NCBI GenBank assembly: GCA_000769715.1
Contig: JROS01000039.1
Location: 124,001-188,000, forward strand
Direction of reading: 5' to 3'
DNA from: Desulfobulbus sp. Tol-SR
GTDB lineage: Bacteria > Desulfobacterota > Desulfobulbia > Desulfobulbales > Desulfocapsaceae
Length of the DNA: 64,000 nucleotides
Below, one piece after another: positions 9,930-20,016 of the stretch. The position numbers were made by a program, and so were the translations under genes. The stretch's first letter is position 1, and each line of letters opens with the position of its first letter. The notes beneath the pieces are model-generated. The model saw only the letters and a list, made by a program, of their open reading frames with translations. It did no database searches and was not told the DNA's origin.

Positions 9930-10745
9930 ATGACCAACAAGCTCGGCTGTATCGGCGGAGGACAGATGGGAGAGGCCCTGATCAAGGGGATCCTTCAATC
10001 AGGTCTCTATACCGGTGAACAGATTGTCATCGCCGACCCCGATGCCGGTCGGCGGCAGTTCCTGGAGCAGACCTACTCCGTCACGACCAGCGGTAACAGT
10101 GCTGACGCGTGGTTGACTTGCGGCACGGTGATCCTCGCCGTCAAGCCCCAGGTCATGGACGCGATGCTCCTCAAAGACAGGGACAATGTCGGCGAGAACC
10201 ATTTGATCATCACCATCGCCGCCGGCCTGCCCCTCTCTTTCTACAACGAATGTCTCAACTCACGGAAATTCCGGATCATCAGGGTCATGCCGAACACCCC
10301 GGCCCTCGTGCTCGAAGGGGCATCGGCGATCAGCGGCAACGCAAACACCACCGAGGCCGACCTGCAACAGGCCATGCAGATCTTCAACTCCGTCGGCAAG
10401 GCGATTGTCGTCGCCGAAGAATATCTTGACGCCGTGACCGGCCTCAGCGGCTCGGGACCGGCCTATGTCTTTACCTTCATCGAGGCGATGATCGATGCCG
10501 GCATCAAGTGCGGCCTGCCCCGCAATGTCGCCGAACCCCTCACTCTTCAAACAATCCTCGGCTCCGTCAATCTGTTGCGGCAGAGCGGTGAACATCCGGC
10601 GGTCCAGCGTTCCAGGGTGACTTCACCGGGCGGAACGACCATCGCCGGCCTGCATGTCCTGGAGCGGGCCGGTTTTTCAGGAATCATCATCGATGCGATC
10701 GAGGCCGCAACCCGGCGATCGCTGGAATTGGGCGGCAAACGATGA
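9930..10745 (+). CDS. proC: Pyrroline-5-carboxylate reductase
   Basis: MTNKLGCIGGGQMGEALIKGIL...; signature VTSPGGTTIAGLHVLE. Confidence 0.94.
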   Translation: MTNKLGCIGGGQMGEALIKGILQSGLYTGEQIVIADPDAGRRQFLEQTYSVTTSGNSADAWLTCGTVILAVKPQVMDAMLLKDRDNVGENHLIITIAAGLPLSFYNECLNSRKFRIIRVMPNTPALVLEGASAISGNANTTEADLQQAMQIFNSVGKAIVVAEEYLDAVTGLSGSGPAYVFTFIEAMIDAGIKCGLPRNVAEPLTLQTILGSVNLLRQSGEHPAVQRSRVTSPGGTTIAGLHVLERAGFSGIIIDAIEAATRRSLELGGKR

Positions 10746-11617
10746 GCGGATATTATCCCTCCGTTCGCACCCTGCCTTCGCTCACCATCCGCAGAGCCGG
10801 GATCATCACCAAACCGGACGACCAGGAATCGGCTGAATATGCAGGACGTCTCTGCGCCTGGCTCGGCAGCCTGAACATCGATACGACGATCGACTGCATC
10901 ACGCCCGATCTCGACATCCTGATCGTTCTCGGCGGTGATGGAACCCTGCTCCATATTGCTGAAAATGCCGCTCTCCATGCGATCCCGGTGGTCGGCATCA
11001 ACCTGGGCTACCTCGGTTTCCTCACCGAATTTACGGCCACGGAGACGGAAAACGCCCTCCAGTCCCTCCTGGCTGGACCGGTGACCATCGAAAACCGGCA
11101 GATGCTGCGGGTCCAGCTGTTGTCGGGTGGGGTCAGCAGCGGCAAACGGTATGCCCTCAATGAAGTCGTCATCAACAAGAAGGCGGAGGATCGTCTCCTC
11201 AATCTGGCCTCCAGGGCCGACAACAACACCATCACCACCTACAAGGCCGACGGCCTGATCTTTTCCACCCCGACCGGTTCCACGGCCTACAACCTCTCGG
11301 CCGGTGGCCCTCTTGTTCATCCAGGCCTGGCCGCAATCCTCGTTACCCCGATCTGTCCCTTCATGCTCGGCAGCCGGCCGATCATCCTGCCCGCCGACCG
11401 TGTCATCACCACCAGCTTCGACAGCCGTTCCGACAGCGCCAGGGCCAAGATTATCGTCGATGGACAGCAGACCTGGGATATGCACCAGGGTGATATCCTC
11501 GAGATCAAATCCGCCTCCCTTCCTCTCCGGCTGGTCACCTCCGCCAGGCGCGATTATTTCTCCATCCTGCGGACCAAGCTCCATTGGGGTTTTCAGGGCG
11601 TACCCTGCCGGGACTAG
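10742..11617 (+). CDS. nadK: NAD kinase
   Basis: LIVLGGDGTLLHIAENA (GGDG), GINLGYLGFLTEF, ADGLIFSTPTGSTAYNLSAGGPLVHP. ATGA overlap with proC. Confidence 0.94.
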   Translation: MSGYYPSVRTLPSLTIRRAGIITKPDDQESAEYAGRLCAWLGSLNIDTTIDCITPDLDILIVLGGDGTLLHIAENAALHAIPVVGINLGYLGFLTEFTATETENALQSLLAGPVTIENRQMLRVQLLSGGVSSGKRYALNEVVINKKAEDRLLNLASRADNNTITTYKADGLIFSTPTGSTAYNLSAGGPLVHPGLAAILVTPICPFMLGSRPIILPADRVITTSFDSRSDSARAKIIVDGQQTWDMHQGDILEIKSASLPLRLVTSARRDYFSILRTKLHWGFQGVPCRD

Positions 11618-12138
11618 CCTCGTATTCTGGTTATTACGTAAAACCAGGCAAATGTATTCGAGGGACTCTTCTCTCAGATCGCAGTTCGGTTTTTGCATTC
11701 AAACACCTTCCATAATTATCTCTGATCTTCTCGATCAGGCGAATGAATTAAAATCATTCACTTATAATATTGTATCGATACTCCGTTCTTTTTTCCGTGT
11801 ATGGGATTTGTTCTCAAATCTCCATCTTACGTAAATTCCTCTGCCTCGATTTTAATTTTTGATGATAATCGAGTTCATATTGTGCATACCATGCATTACC
11901 ATTCTCCGATAATTTCATTCAACTTTCCTGTCGACTGAGGACTGAATCATTCCTCATATTCAATCATATGCTTGTAGATCTGAAGGTTTAATGATTTTCC
12001 AACGTTGTTGCAGGCACATTATTTCTTATCAAACACCTGCGATCAACACCTCCCCAAGCACACTTCGCACAACCTCATTTATCAGGTATCCTCTTTGAAT
12101 TGCAAAAAATAGCTGTCGCATCCAATTAAAAACTTTTC

Positions 12139-12168
12139 TTGACACAAAGCTCTCCCACCTGCTATCGA
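12139..12168 (+). promoter_or_regulatory. Putative sigma70 promoter for the nuo operon
   Basis: TTGACA (12139-12144), 18-nt spacer, TATCGA (12163-12168), about 90 nt upstream of nuoA. Confidence 0.4.
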
Positions 12169-12254
12169 TTGCCAATCTTGTAGCATTTCTTGATTGATAA
12201 GTGAGTATCCAAAGTCAAGGTCACTCCACATATGGTTTCAAAGAGGAGGGGAGG

Positions 12255-12614
12255 ATGGATTTAGAACTTGTTCTTTCAGCGGCGGCGCTCATCGGCCTTG
12301 CTGTTATCATCCCAGCCCTGATGCTCGTCACTGCCATATTCGGGCCGAGAGCCAGGGGCAAAATCAAAGACGAGGCCTATGAAAGCGGCATCGGTGCGAC
12401 CATCGGTATGGTCGACCAGAAGTTCAGTGTCAAATTCTACCTCCTCGCCATTCTTTTTCTGATCTTCGACATCGAGGCCGTCTTCATGTATCCGTGGGCT
12501 GTCAGTGTCCGCGAACTGGGATGGTTCGGCTTCATCGAAATGGTCGTTTTCATGCTGTTCCTCTTCACCGGCCTCATCTACATTCTCCAGAAGGGGGTAC
12601 TCAATTGGCGCTAG
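12255..12614 (+). CDS. nuoA: NADH-quinone oxidoreductase subunit A
   Basis: MDLELVLSAAALIGLAV...YESGIGATIG...FYLLAILFLIFDIEAVFMYPWAV; strong RBS gaggaggggagg. Confidence 0.92.
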   Translation: MDLELVLSAAALIGLAVIIPALMLVTAIFGPRARGKIKDEAYESGIGATIGMVDQKFSVKFYLLAILFLIFDIEAVFMYPWAVSVRELGWFGFIEMVVFMLFLFTGLIYILQKGVLNWR

Positions 12615-13117
12615 GAATCGAATCCCAACTCGGGGAATCTGTCATAACCACCAAGCTTGATGCGATCATCAACTGGGGGAGACAATATTCACTCTGGCCA
12701 TATGTCTTCGGGACGGCCTGCTGTGCGATCGAGTTCATGAGCACCGCCGCCGCCCAGTATGACATCTCACGTTTCGGCGCCGAGGTTATCCGTTATTCAC
12801 CACGCCAGGCTGACCTGCTCCTTGTCTGCGGCACGATCAGTTACAAACAGGCCCCGACGCTGAAACGGATCTACGAACAGATGGCTGAACCGAAATGGGT
12901 GGTCGCTGTCGGTGCGTGTGCCTCATCAGGTGGTATTTACGACAATTACTGCACTGTCCAGGGTATTGACACCATCATCCCGGTCGATGTCTATATTTCC
13001 GGTTGCCCACCACGGCCCGAAGCAATACTGGATGCCCTGATGAAGATTCAGGAGAAAATCGCGAGCGAGACGATACTGCAAGATCGCCATAAAGATTTCA
13101 AGGGGATACTCGGTTAA
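12605..13117 (+). CDS. nuoB: NADH-quinone oxidoreductase subunit B (TTG start proposed)
   Basis: WGRQYSLWPYVFGTACCAIEFM...; CGTISYKQAP; VYISGCPPRPEAILDAL. TTG at 12605 with upstream AGGGGG; overlaps the end of nuoA. Confidence 0.92.
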   Translation: MALGIESQLGESVITTKLDAIINWGRQYSLWPYVFGTACCAIEFMSTAAAQYDISRFGAEVIRYSPRQADLLLVCGTISYKQAPTLKRIYEQMAEPKWVVAVGACASSGGIYDNYCTVQGIDTIIPVDVYISGCPPRPEAILDALMKIQEKIASETILQDRHKDFKGILG

Positions 13118-13118
13118 A

Positions 13119-14834
13119 ATGAAGGCTCACGCACTCGAAAAAATTGGCACCGCCTTTGCCGGGACGACTTGCTCCGAAATACTCGGCAACCTGGTATTGG
13201 ATGTGCCCCAGGAAGAAATGCTCGGTGTCCTTGAGTCGATGAGGACCGATCCAGACCTCCAATTCGATATTCTGCTCGATGTCACCGTCATTGACTATCT
13301 CGATTACCCTGTCGCCCATGCCAATCGCTTTGCTGTCGTATATACGCTGCGAAGCCTGCCGCACAACATGGTGGCCCAGGTTCGGATTGCGGTGAATGAT
13401 CCCGAGGCGGGAATTCCCAGTGCCACCGGAATCTGGGCGTCCGCCAACTGGGGAGAACGCGAGGCCTACGATCAATATGGCGTTTGCTTCAACGGCCATC
13501 CCGACCTGAGGCGGATTCTCAACCATTGGCAGTTCAAAGGGCATCCGTTGCGTAAGGACTATCCTATCGGCCGTGGTCATGTCTGCTACGAGAACGATAG
13601 TCTGGAGAACGAGATCAGGGCCAGGTTGAAGGTGAATGGCATCGATACCGATGTCCTCAAGGATATCAACACCGAGATCATGTTTCTCAACATCGGTCCC
13701 GCTCATCCTGTAACCCACGGGGCGATCCGTATCCTGACGGCACTGGACGGCGAAACCGTCCTCGCCAACGTCAACGAGATCGGGTACCTCCATCGAGGGT
13801 TCGAAAAGACAGCCGAGAACCTGACCTACAACCAGGTGATCCCGCTCACCGACCGCCTCAATTACTGCTCGTCTCTGATCAACAATATCGCCTATGTCAA
13901 GGCGGTCGAAAAATGGCTCGAGATTGAGATCACCGAGCGGACCAAGTTCATGCGGGTCATCCTGACCGAATTTTACCGTGTCCTGGACCATCTCGTCTGC
14001 CTCGCCGCCAATCTGGTCGACATGGGAGGTCTGACCAACTACTTCTATCTCTACGATGAGAAAGAGGCCTCCTACGACTTCATCAGCCGCCTCACCGGAG
14101 CCCGTCTGACCAGCACTTTCACCCGTATTGGCGGGATGTACCGCGATTTCTACGAAGGATGGGAAAATGATCTGGAGACCCAGATCAGGGCCATCGAACG
14201 CGGGGTCGCCGATTCCCTCAAACTCGTGTTGAAGAATCGCATCGTCCACGACCGGACCCAGGGCGTCTGTTTGATGCCCAAGGAAAAAGCCCTTTCTTAC
14301 GGCTATACCGGCCCATGCCTGCGGGCCAGCGGCATCCCGTTCGACCTACGCAAGGATGCCCCATATTATCATTACGATCTCTTCGACTTCGAAGTGCCCG
14401 TCGGATCGACCGGTGATCTGTACGATCGGCTTATGATCCGCTTCGAGGAGATCTTCCAGAGCATCAAGATCATCCGTCAGGCGGTCAAGATGATCCCGGG
14501 AGGCCCGATCTTCGTTGACAACCCCCTGGTCTGCCTGCCCCCCAAGAAAGATGTCTACAACAATATCGAAGGACTGGCCAATCACTTCAAGCTGATCTTC
14601 GATGGAGTGAGGGTCCCGGCCGGCGAATGGTACGACTCCTTCGAAGCGGCCAACGGAGAACTCGGCTTCCACATCGTCTCCGACGGTTCCGGCCGACCGT
14701 ACAAGGTCAAGGTACGCCCGCCCTGTTTTTATATCATGAGCGGGTTTCAAGAAATGGTTGAGGGGTCGATGATCGCCGACGTCGTCATCAATCTCGGCAG
14801 CATCAACATTATCGGAGGGGAACTCGACCGATGA
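13119..14834 (+). CDS. nuoCD: Fused NADH-quinone oxidoreductase subunit C/D
   Basis: 571 aa; NuoC part WANWGEREAYDQYGVCFNGHPDLRRIL, NuoD part NIGPAHPVTHGAIR...LHRGFEK...KVRPPCFY in one continuous frame. Confidence 0.93.
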   Translation: MKAHALEKIGTAFAGTTCSEILGNLVLDVPQEEMLGVLESMRTDPDLQFDILLDVTVIDYLDYPVAHANRFAVVYTLRSLPHNMVAQVRIAVNDPEAGIPSATGIWASANWGEREAYDQYGVCFNGHPDLRRILNHWQFKGHPLRKDYPIGRGHVCYENDSLENEIRARLKVNGIDTDVLKDINTEIMFLNIGPAHPVTHGAIRILTALDGETVLANVNEIGYLHRGFEKTAENLTYNQVIPLTDRLNYCSSLINNIAYVKAVEKWLEIEITERTKFMRVILTEFYRVLDHLVCLAANLVDMGGLTNYFYLYDEKEASYDFISRLTGARLTSTFTRIGGMYRDFYEGWENDLETQIRAIERGVADSLKLVLKNRIVHDRTQGVCLMPKEKALSYGYTGPCLRASGIPFDLRKDAPYYHYDLFDFEVPVGSTGDLYDRLMIRFEEIFQSIKIIRQAVKMIPGGPIFVDNPLVCLPPKKDVYNNIEGLANHFKLIFDGVRVPAGEWYDSFEAANGELGFHIVSDGSGRPYKVKVRPPCFYIMSGFQEMVEGSMIADVVINLGSINIIGGELDR

Positions 14835-15337
14835 GTGATCGTTCACACCTGATCTTTGCCGGAAAACCCTTTCAATTCGACGCCGAGCGTGATGCCGAAT
14901 TCGAATTCCTCGTCAAACGTTATCCGACCAGGGAATCGATGATCCTGCCGGCGCTGTGGCTGACGCAGGAGCAGGAAGGGTGGGTTCCGGCCGAGGCTAT
15001 CGCTTATATCGCCGACCGGATCGGCACCTTCGCCAGCCAGGTCTACGAGGCGGCGACCTTCTACACCATGTACAACCTGCATCCGGTCGGCAGAAATCAC
15101 ATCTGCATCTGCCGGACACTGTCCTGCTGGCTGCGGGGCAAACAGGAAATCGTCGATTATCTGGCCAACGAGATCGGCATCCGGCCGGGTGAGATCACTG
15201 AAGACGGCCGGTTCAGTCTCGAAGAGGTTGAATGTCTCGGCCACTGCGGCACTGCGCCGGTTGTTCAGATCAACGGCGAATTCCATGAAAACATGGATGT
15301 CGAAAAACTGAAACAGCTCCTGACAGGGCTGCGGTAA
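14831..15337 (+). CDS. nuoE: NADH-quinone oxidoreductase subunit E
   Basis: 24-kDa [2Fe-2S] subunit: AATFYTMYNLHPVGRNHICICRTLSCWLRG...VECLGHCGTAPVVQIN. Confidence 0.92.
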   Translation: MSDRSHLIFAGKPFQFDAERDAEFEFLVKRYPTRESMILPALWLTQEQEGWVPAEAIAYIADRIGTFASQVYEAATFYTMYNLHPVGRNHICICRTLSCWLRGKQEIVDYLANEIGIRPGEITEDGRFSLEEVECLGHCGTAPVVQINGEFHENMDVEKLKQLLTGLR

Positions 15338-15350
15338 AGGAGAAGCATCG

Positions 15351-16619
15351 ATGGAAGTAAGGATTCTCAGCCGAAAATTCGACATCGCCGATGCCCATCT
15401 TCTGGAAGTGGCCAAACAGCATGGCGCCTACGCCACGCTCGACAAGGTCTTTGCAATGCCGCCAGCCGATGTCACCGACGAGGTCAAAAACAGTGGGTTG
15501 CGAGGGCGCGGCGGCGCCGGTTTTCCGGCGGGCCTGAAATGGTCGTTCCTCCCGAAGGGCGTGGATAAACCGGTGTACCTCACCGTCAACTCCGATGAAT
15601 CGGAACCGGCGACATTCAAGGATCGCCATATCCTCACCCGCGACCCCCATCTCCTGATCGAGGGCATCATCATCTGCTGCTACGCCATCGGTTGTCATGA
15701 CTGCTACATCTACATCCGCGGCGAATATACGACTCAGCGCAAGGCCCTGCAATACGCGATTGATGAGGCCTATGCCGCCGGCTATCTCGGCGAGAAGGTC
15801 GCCGGTCACGATTTCAAGCTCGACGTCACCGTCCACCGTGGCGCCGGCGCCTATGTCTGCGGCGAGGAGACCGCTCTCCTTGAGTCGATCGAGGGCCGAA
15901 AAGGGCAACCCCGCAGCAAGCCGCCGTTTCCGGCCGTAGCCGGACTCTATGGCTGTCCGACGATCATCAACAACGTCCAGACCATTGCCTCACTGCCTTT
16001 CATTATGGCCAATGGCGCCGAGGCCTACAAGGCCTATGGCACCGAGAAGAGCCCGGGGACCCATCTCTTCGGCATCTCCGGTCATGTCGAGAAACCAGGC
16101 ATGTACGAACTGCCCCTCGGTCTTCCCCTCCTCGAGGTCATTGAAAAAATCGCCGGCGGTGTCTGGCGAGGGAGAAAGCTGAAGGCCGTCATCCCCGGCG
16201 GCAGTTCGACTCCGGTGCTGACCCCGGAAGAGGCGACTACAACGACCCTTGACTACGAATCGATGGCGGCCCATAAGACGATGTTCGGCTCCGGCGGTAT
16301 CGTCGTCCTCGATGAAACGGTCGATGTCGTCAAACTCGTTAAAAATCTCATCGATTTCTATCACCACGAATCCTGCGGCCAGTGCACTCCCTGCCGTGAA
16401 GGACTGGGCTGGATGCTGAAGATTGTCAAACAGCTGCTTCGCGGTGAAGGGACTATGGCCGATATCGACCTGCTCAGGGAACTCTGTGATAATATCGAGA
16501 TGAAGACCGTATGTGTCCTCTCGGCCGCCTGCACCATGCCGGTACGCAGCTATCTCGACAAATTCCGGTCAGAATTTGTGGCTTATGCCACTGACCGGCC
16601 CAAGCCCGAACAAGCATGA
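15351..16619 (+). CDS. nuoF: NADH-quinone oxidoreductase subunit F
   Basis: LRGRGGAGFPAGLKWSF, GAGAYVCGEETALLESIEGRKGQPRSKPPFPA, ESCGQCTPCREG. Confidence 0.95.
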   Translation: MEVRILSRKFDIADAHLLEVAKQHGAYATLDKVFAMPPADVTDEVKNSGLRGRGGAGFPAGLKWSFLPKGVDKPVYLTVNSDESEPATFKDRHILTRDPHLLIEGIIICCYAIGCHDCYIYIRGEYTTQRKALQYAIDEAYAAGYLGEKVAGHDFKLDVTVHRGAGAYVCGEETALLESIEGRKGQPRSKPPFPAVAGLYGCPTIINNVQTIASLPFIMANGAEAYKAYGTEKSPGTHLFGISGHVEKPGMYELPLGLPLLEVIEKIAGGVWRGRKLKAVIPGGSSTPVLTPEEATTTTLDYESMAAHKTMFGSGGIVVLDETVDVVKLVKNLIDFYHHESCGQCTPCREGLGWMLKIVKQLLRGEGTMADIDLLRELCDNIEMKTVCVLSAACTMPVRSYLDKFRSEFVAYATDRPKPEQA

Positions 16620-16640
16620 ACCACGTGAGAAGGAACCATC

Positions 16641-18203
16641 ATGGCTGAGACGGTAAAACTCTTTGTCAACGGACAAGAGGTCGAAGTGGAATCAGGGAAG
16701 AACCTTATCGATGCCTTCAAGGTGATTGGCATCGAGATTCCCCACTTCTGCTATCATCCGGCCCTGGGTGCGGACGGCAATTGCCGCATGTGCCTGGTCG
16801 GCATCGAAGACGGCCGACCGCCGCTCGTCCCTGCCTGCAAGACCCCGGTCTCGGCAGGACTCAAAGTTCAGCTCGACACCGAGAAGATCAAGAAGATCCA
16901 GCATGATGTCATGGAACTGGAATTGATCAATCACCCGACCGACTGTCCAGTCTGCGATCAGGCCGGCGAATGTACCCTGCAGGATTACTACATGTCCTAT
17001 GACCACCAGGCGAGCCGGATGCGGGTGCCCCAGGTGCTCAAAGGGAAGAAGATGGAATTCGGCTGCGGCGTCATCCATGATCAGGAGCGCTGCGTTCTCT
17101 GCGCCCGGTGCGTCCGCTTCACCCGCCTGATCACCAAGACCGGCGAACTCGGCATCGTCAACCGTTCCGACGAGGCCCGGGTAACGACATTTCCCGGCAG
17201 ACAACTCAACAACCGCTACGCTCTCAATGTCGTCGACCTCTGCCCGGTCGGGGCGATGACGAGCAAGGATTTCCGCTTCAAGCAACGGGCCTGGTTCCTG
17301 ACAAGATCGCCCGGAATCTGCCATGGCTGCGCCAAGGGCTGCAATATCTTCATCGATCATAACCGCGAGAAAGGCGGTGACGATCGAATCTACCGCTTTC
17401 GACCACGCCACAATCAACTGGTCAACGGCTATTTCATCTGCGACGCGGGTCGTTTGAGTTACCATCAGGAGAATGAAGGTCGCCTGTCCGTGACCCGTCT
17501 CGACGGCAAAGACTGTACCATCGATCAGGCAGTGGAGACCGCCCGCCGCAAGGTGGAAAATGCCCGCAAGCCGCTCTTTCTCGTCTCACCCAATTGCACC
17601 ATCGAGCAGATGATCGCCATCAAGGCGTTGGCCGCCACCCGTAAAGGCAGGCTTTCGGGCTACAGCGACAGTTATATCATCAAAGGCGACGGTGACGACT
17701 TCCTCATCCGGGATGACAAATCCGCCAATCGCACCGGCCTCTCCGCCCTTGGGATCGATACCTCGCTGGAAGCCTTCACACAGGCCTTGAACGAGGCGGA
17801 TCTGCTCGTCAATTTCAACAACGATCTGCAGCGCAGCGAGGCGAACGGCGCTTTCGCCGAGAGACTTTCGGCCTTGAACGTCATCGCCGTCAGCAGTCAT
17901 GACAACAGTCTCACCCGCAAGGCGACAGTCGCCTTTCCCGTCTCCTCCTACAGCGAGTATGGCGGGACGATTATCAACCAAGACCAGATAGTGCAGCGAT
18001 TCTCGGCTGCTGTGGTAAAAAACGATCCGGCTCCGAACCTGATAGAGGTGGTTCGCCTGCTGGGCGGAACGATGACCGATGAGGCCGCCATCTCCAAGGC
18101 GATGCAGGAGGCCATCCCGGTCCTCGCCGGAATCGAGGCTAGCGCTTTTCCCACTGCCGGATTGAATTTGAAGGAGAAGGAGACCGATCATGTCACAGCT
18201 TGA
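16641..18203 (+). CDS. nuoG: NADH-quinone oxidoreductase subunit G (short form)
   Basis: CYHPALGADGNCRMCLVG, HPTDCPVCDQAGECTLQDYYM, CVLCARCVRF, CHGCAKGCNI; 520 aa only. Confidence 0.9.
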   Translation: MAETVKLFVNGQEVEVESGKNLIDAFKVIGIEIPHFCYHPALGADGNCRMCLVGIEDGRPPLVPACKTPVSAGLKVQLDTEKIKKIQHDVMELELINHPTDCPVCDQAGECTLQDYYMSYDHQASRMRVPQVLKGKKMEFGCGVIHDQERCVLCARCVRFTRLITKTGELGIVNRSDEARVTTFPGRQLNNRYALNVVDLCPVGAMTSKDFRFKQRAWFLTRSPGICHGCAKGCNIFIDHNREKGGDDRIYRFRPRHNQLVNGYFICDAGRLSYHQENEGRLSVTRLDGKDCTIDQAVETARRKVENARKPLFLVSPNCTIEQMIAIKALAATRKGRLSGYSDSYIIKGDGDDFLIRDDKSANRTGLSALGIDTSLEAFTQALNEADLLVNFNNDLQRSEANGAFAERLSALNVIAVSSHDNSLTRKATVAFPVSSYSEYGGTIINQDQIVQRFSAAVVKNDPAPNLIEVVRLLGGTMTDEAAISKAMQEAIPVLAGIEASAFPTAGLNLKEKETDHVTA

Positions 18204-19476
18204 TATCCTGCTGGTCGTCCTCCGGGTCGCCTTCGGCGCCTTCATCCCGATCTGCTTCATTGCGATCGGGGTATGGATGGAGCGTCGTGGTGCCGGATTT
18301 ATTCAGGATCGCTTGGGTCCAAACCGTTGCAATATTTTCGGCTTTCGCTTCGGCGGACTGGTGCAGAATCTCGCCGATGGAGTGAAGCTGATCTTCAAAG
18401 AGGATATGATCGCCGGGCATATACCGCATAGATTCTACTTCGTCCTGGCGCCGGTACTGGTCTTCTTCACCGCCCTGGTTTCCTTCGCGGCGATTCCCTT
18501 CGCCGACACCCTGGTGCTGGGCGGCAGGAGCTATATAATGCAGACCATACCGTTCGACATTGGTATTCTGTGGTTCCTCGCCTGCACAGGTTTCGCAGTC
18601 TACGGCATCATCCTCGCCGGGTGGTCGTCGCATAATAAATACGGCATCCTCGGTGGATTGCGATCAGCCGCACAGGTCATCGCCTATGAAATCCCGATGG
18701 GCCTCGCCGTCGTCAGCCTGCTGGTGGTCTACGGCACGGTCAATCTCAGTGAAATCGCAAGATTTCAGGGACAGCTGCTGTTCGGTTTCATCCCGATGTG
18801 GGGGGTGATTCTCCAACCGCTCGGCGTCGTCATATTCATCGTCGCCGCCTTTGCCGAAACCAACCGCACCCCCTTCGACTTCGCCGAGGGCGAGAGCGAA
18901 ATCGTCGCCGGTTTCCATATTGAGTACAGTTCAATGAAATTCGGCATGTTTTTCCTTGGTGAGTATGTCGCGATGTTCGCCTCGAGTGCGATCATCGTCA
19001 CCCTCTTTTTTGGTGGCTACCAGATCCCCTGGCTCGCCACCGAGACCATGGTCGCCTACGCCCAGCCCATTGCCATCGTGCTGATGCTGCTGCTGCCGGT
19101 CATAACCTATTATTTTACCAACTGGATCCGGAAAAACAACGTCAGCCACTACTATCGGCCGAACGATCCCCTTGTCCGTGAAGCGAATGTCTATATCAAG
19201 ATCTGTTGGATCCTCGCCGCTGCCGTCGAACTCATTCTTCTTACCCTGGTGGTAATCAACCCCAGTGCAGACGGAGTTCGGATTTTTGTAGTGCTGCTGC
19301 AGATGGCCACCTTCCTGTTGAAGGCTACAATAATGTGTTTTGTTTATGTCTGGGTACGTTGGACGCTGCCGCGGTTCCGCTATGATCAACTGCAGAAACT
19401 CGGTTGGCAGATTCTCCTGCCGATGTCCCTCGTGAACATCTTTATCACCAGCGCCGTTGTCGTTGCTCTGAGTTGA
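18190..19476 (+). CDS. nuoH: NADH-quinone oxidoreductase subunit H
   Basis: ERRGAGFIQDRLGPNR, FAETNRTPFDFAEGESEIVAGFHIEYSSMKF. Confidence 0.95.
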   Translation: MSQLDILLVVLRVAFGAFIPICFIAIGVWMERRGAGFIQDRLGPNRCNIFGFRFGGLVQNLADGVKLIFKEDMIAGHIPHRFYFVLAPVLVFFTALVSFAAIPFADTLVLGGRSYIMQTIPFDIGILWFLACTGFAVYGIILAGWSSHNKYGILGGLRSAAQVIAYEIPMGLAVVSLLVVYGTVNLSEIARFQGQLLFGFIPMWGVILQPLGVVIFIVAAFAETNRTPFDFAEGESEIVAGFHIEYSSMKFGMFFLGEYVAMFASSAIIVTLFFGGYQIPWLATETMVAYAQPIAIVLMLLLPVITYYFTNWIRKNNVSHYYRPNDPLVREANVYIKICWILAAAVELILLTLVVINPSADGVRIFVVLLQMATFLLKATIMCFVYVWVRWTLPRFRYDQLQKLGWQILLPMSLVNIFITSAVVVALS

Positions 19477-19487
19477 AGAGGAATTCC

Positions 19488-20012
19488 ATGACTGTAAAAA
19501 TCAAGACCTTGGAACGTCAAGGTTCCACTTTCATCGAGAGGCTCTATCTGATCGAGGTGTTCAGAGGGATGCGCACGACCTTTGACCATTTCTGGCGGAT
19601 CCTGCTCGACAACTCGAAATCCTATGTCCGCCACTACCCGGAGGTCAAGCCGGAGATCACCCCGCGCTGGCGGGGACGGCACCGACTCACCACCCATGAT
19701 GACGGGACGGTCAAATGTGTCGCCTGCTTCATGTGCCAGACCAACTGCCCTTCCCACTGCATCTCCATCGAGGCGGCCGAACGAGTGGACGGCAAATCGG
19801 AAAAGATGCCCGTACGGTTTGAGATTGATCTACTTGAATGTATCTATTGCGGTTATTGTGTCGAGGCTTGTCCGATGGACGCCATCCGCATGGACACCGG
19901 CATCTACTCCGTCATCTCCTCTGAACGTAGTTCCCTGGTCAAAGGAATGGATGAGTTGCTGGCCACGCCGGGCGCTTTCAGCGAAGAAGACTACAGAAAA
20001 AGGGGGCTGTGA
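19488..20012 (+). CDS. nuoI: NADH-quinone oxidoreductase subunit I
   Basis: Two 4Fe-4S motifs, CVACFMCQTNCP and CIYCGYCVEACP; ATG at 19488. Confidence 0.92.
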   Translation: MTVKIKTLERQGSTFIERLYLIEVFRGMRTTFDHFWRILLDNSKSYVRHYPEVKPEITPRWRGRHRLTTHDDGTVKCVACFMCQTNCPSHCISIEAAERVDGKSEKMPVRFEIDLLECIYCGYCVEACPMDAIRMDTGIYSVISSERSSLVKGMDELLATPGAFSEEDYRKRGL

Positions 20013-20016
20013 TACC

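Noticed and set aside
13098-14249. 383-aa minus-strand ORF inside nuoCD
   Set aside because: Antisense shadow of a strongly supported gene.
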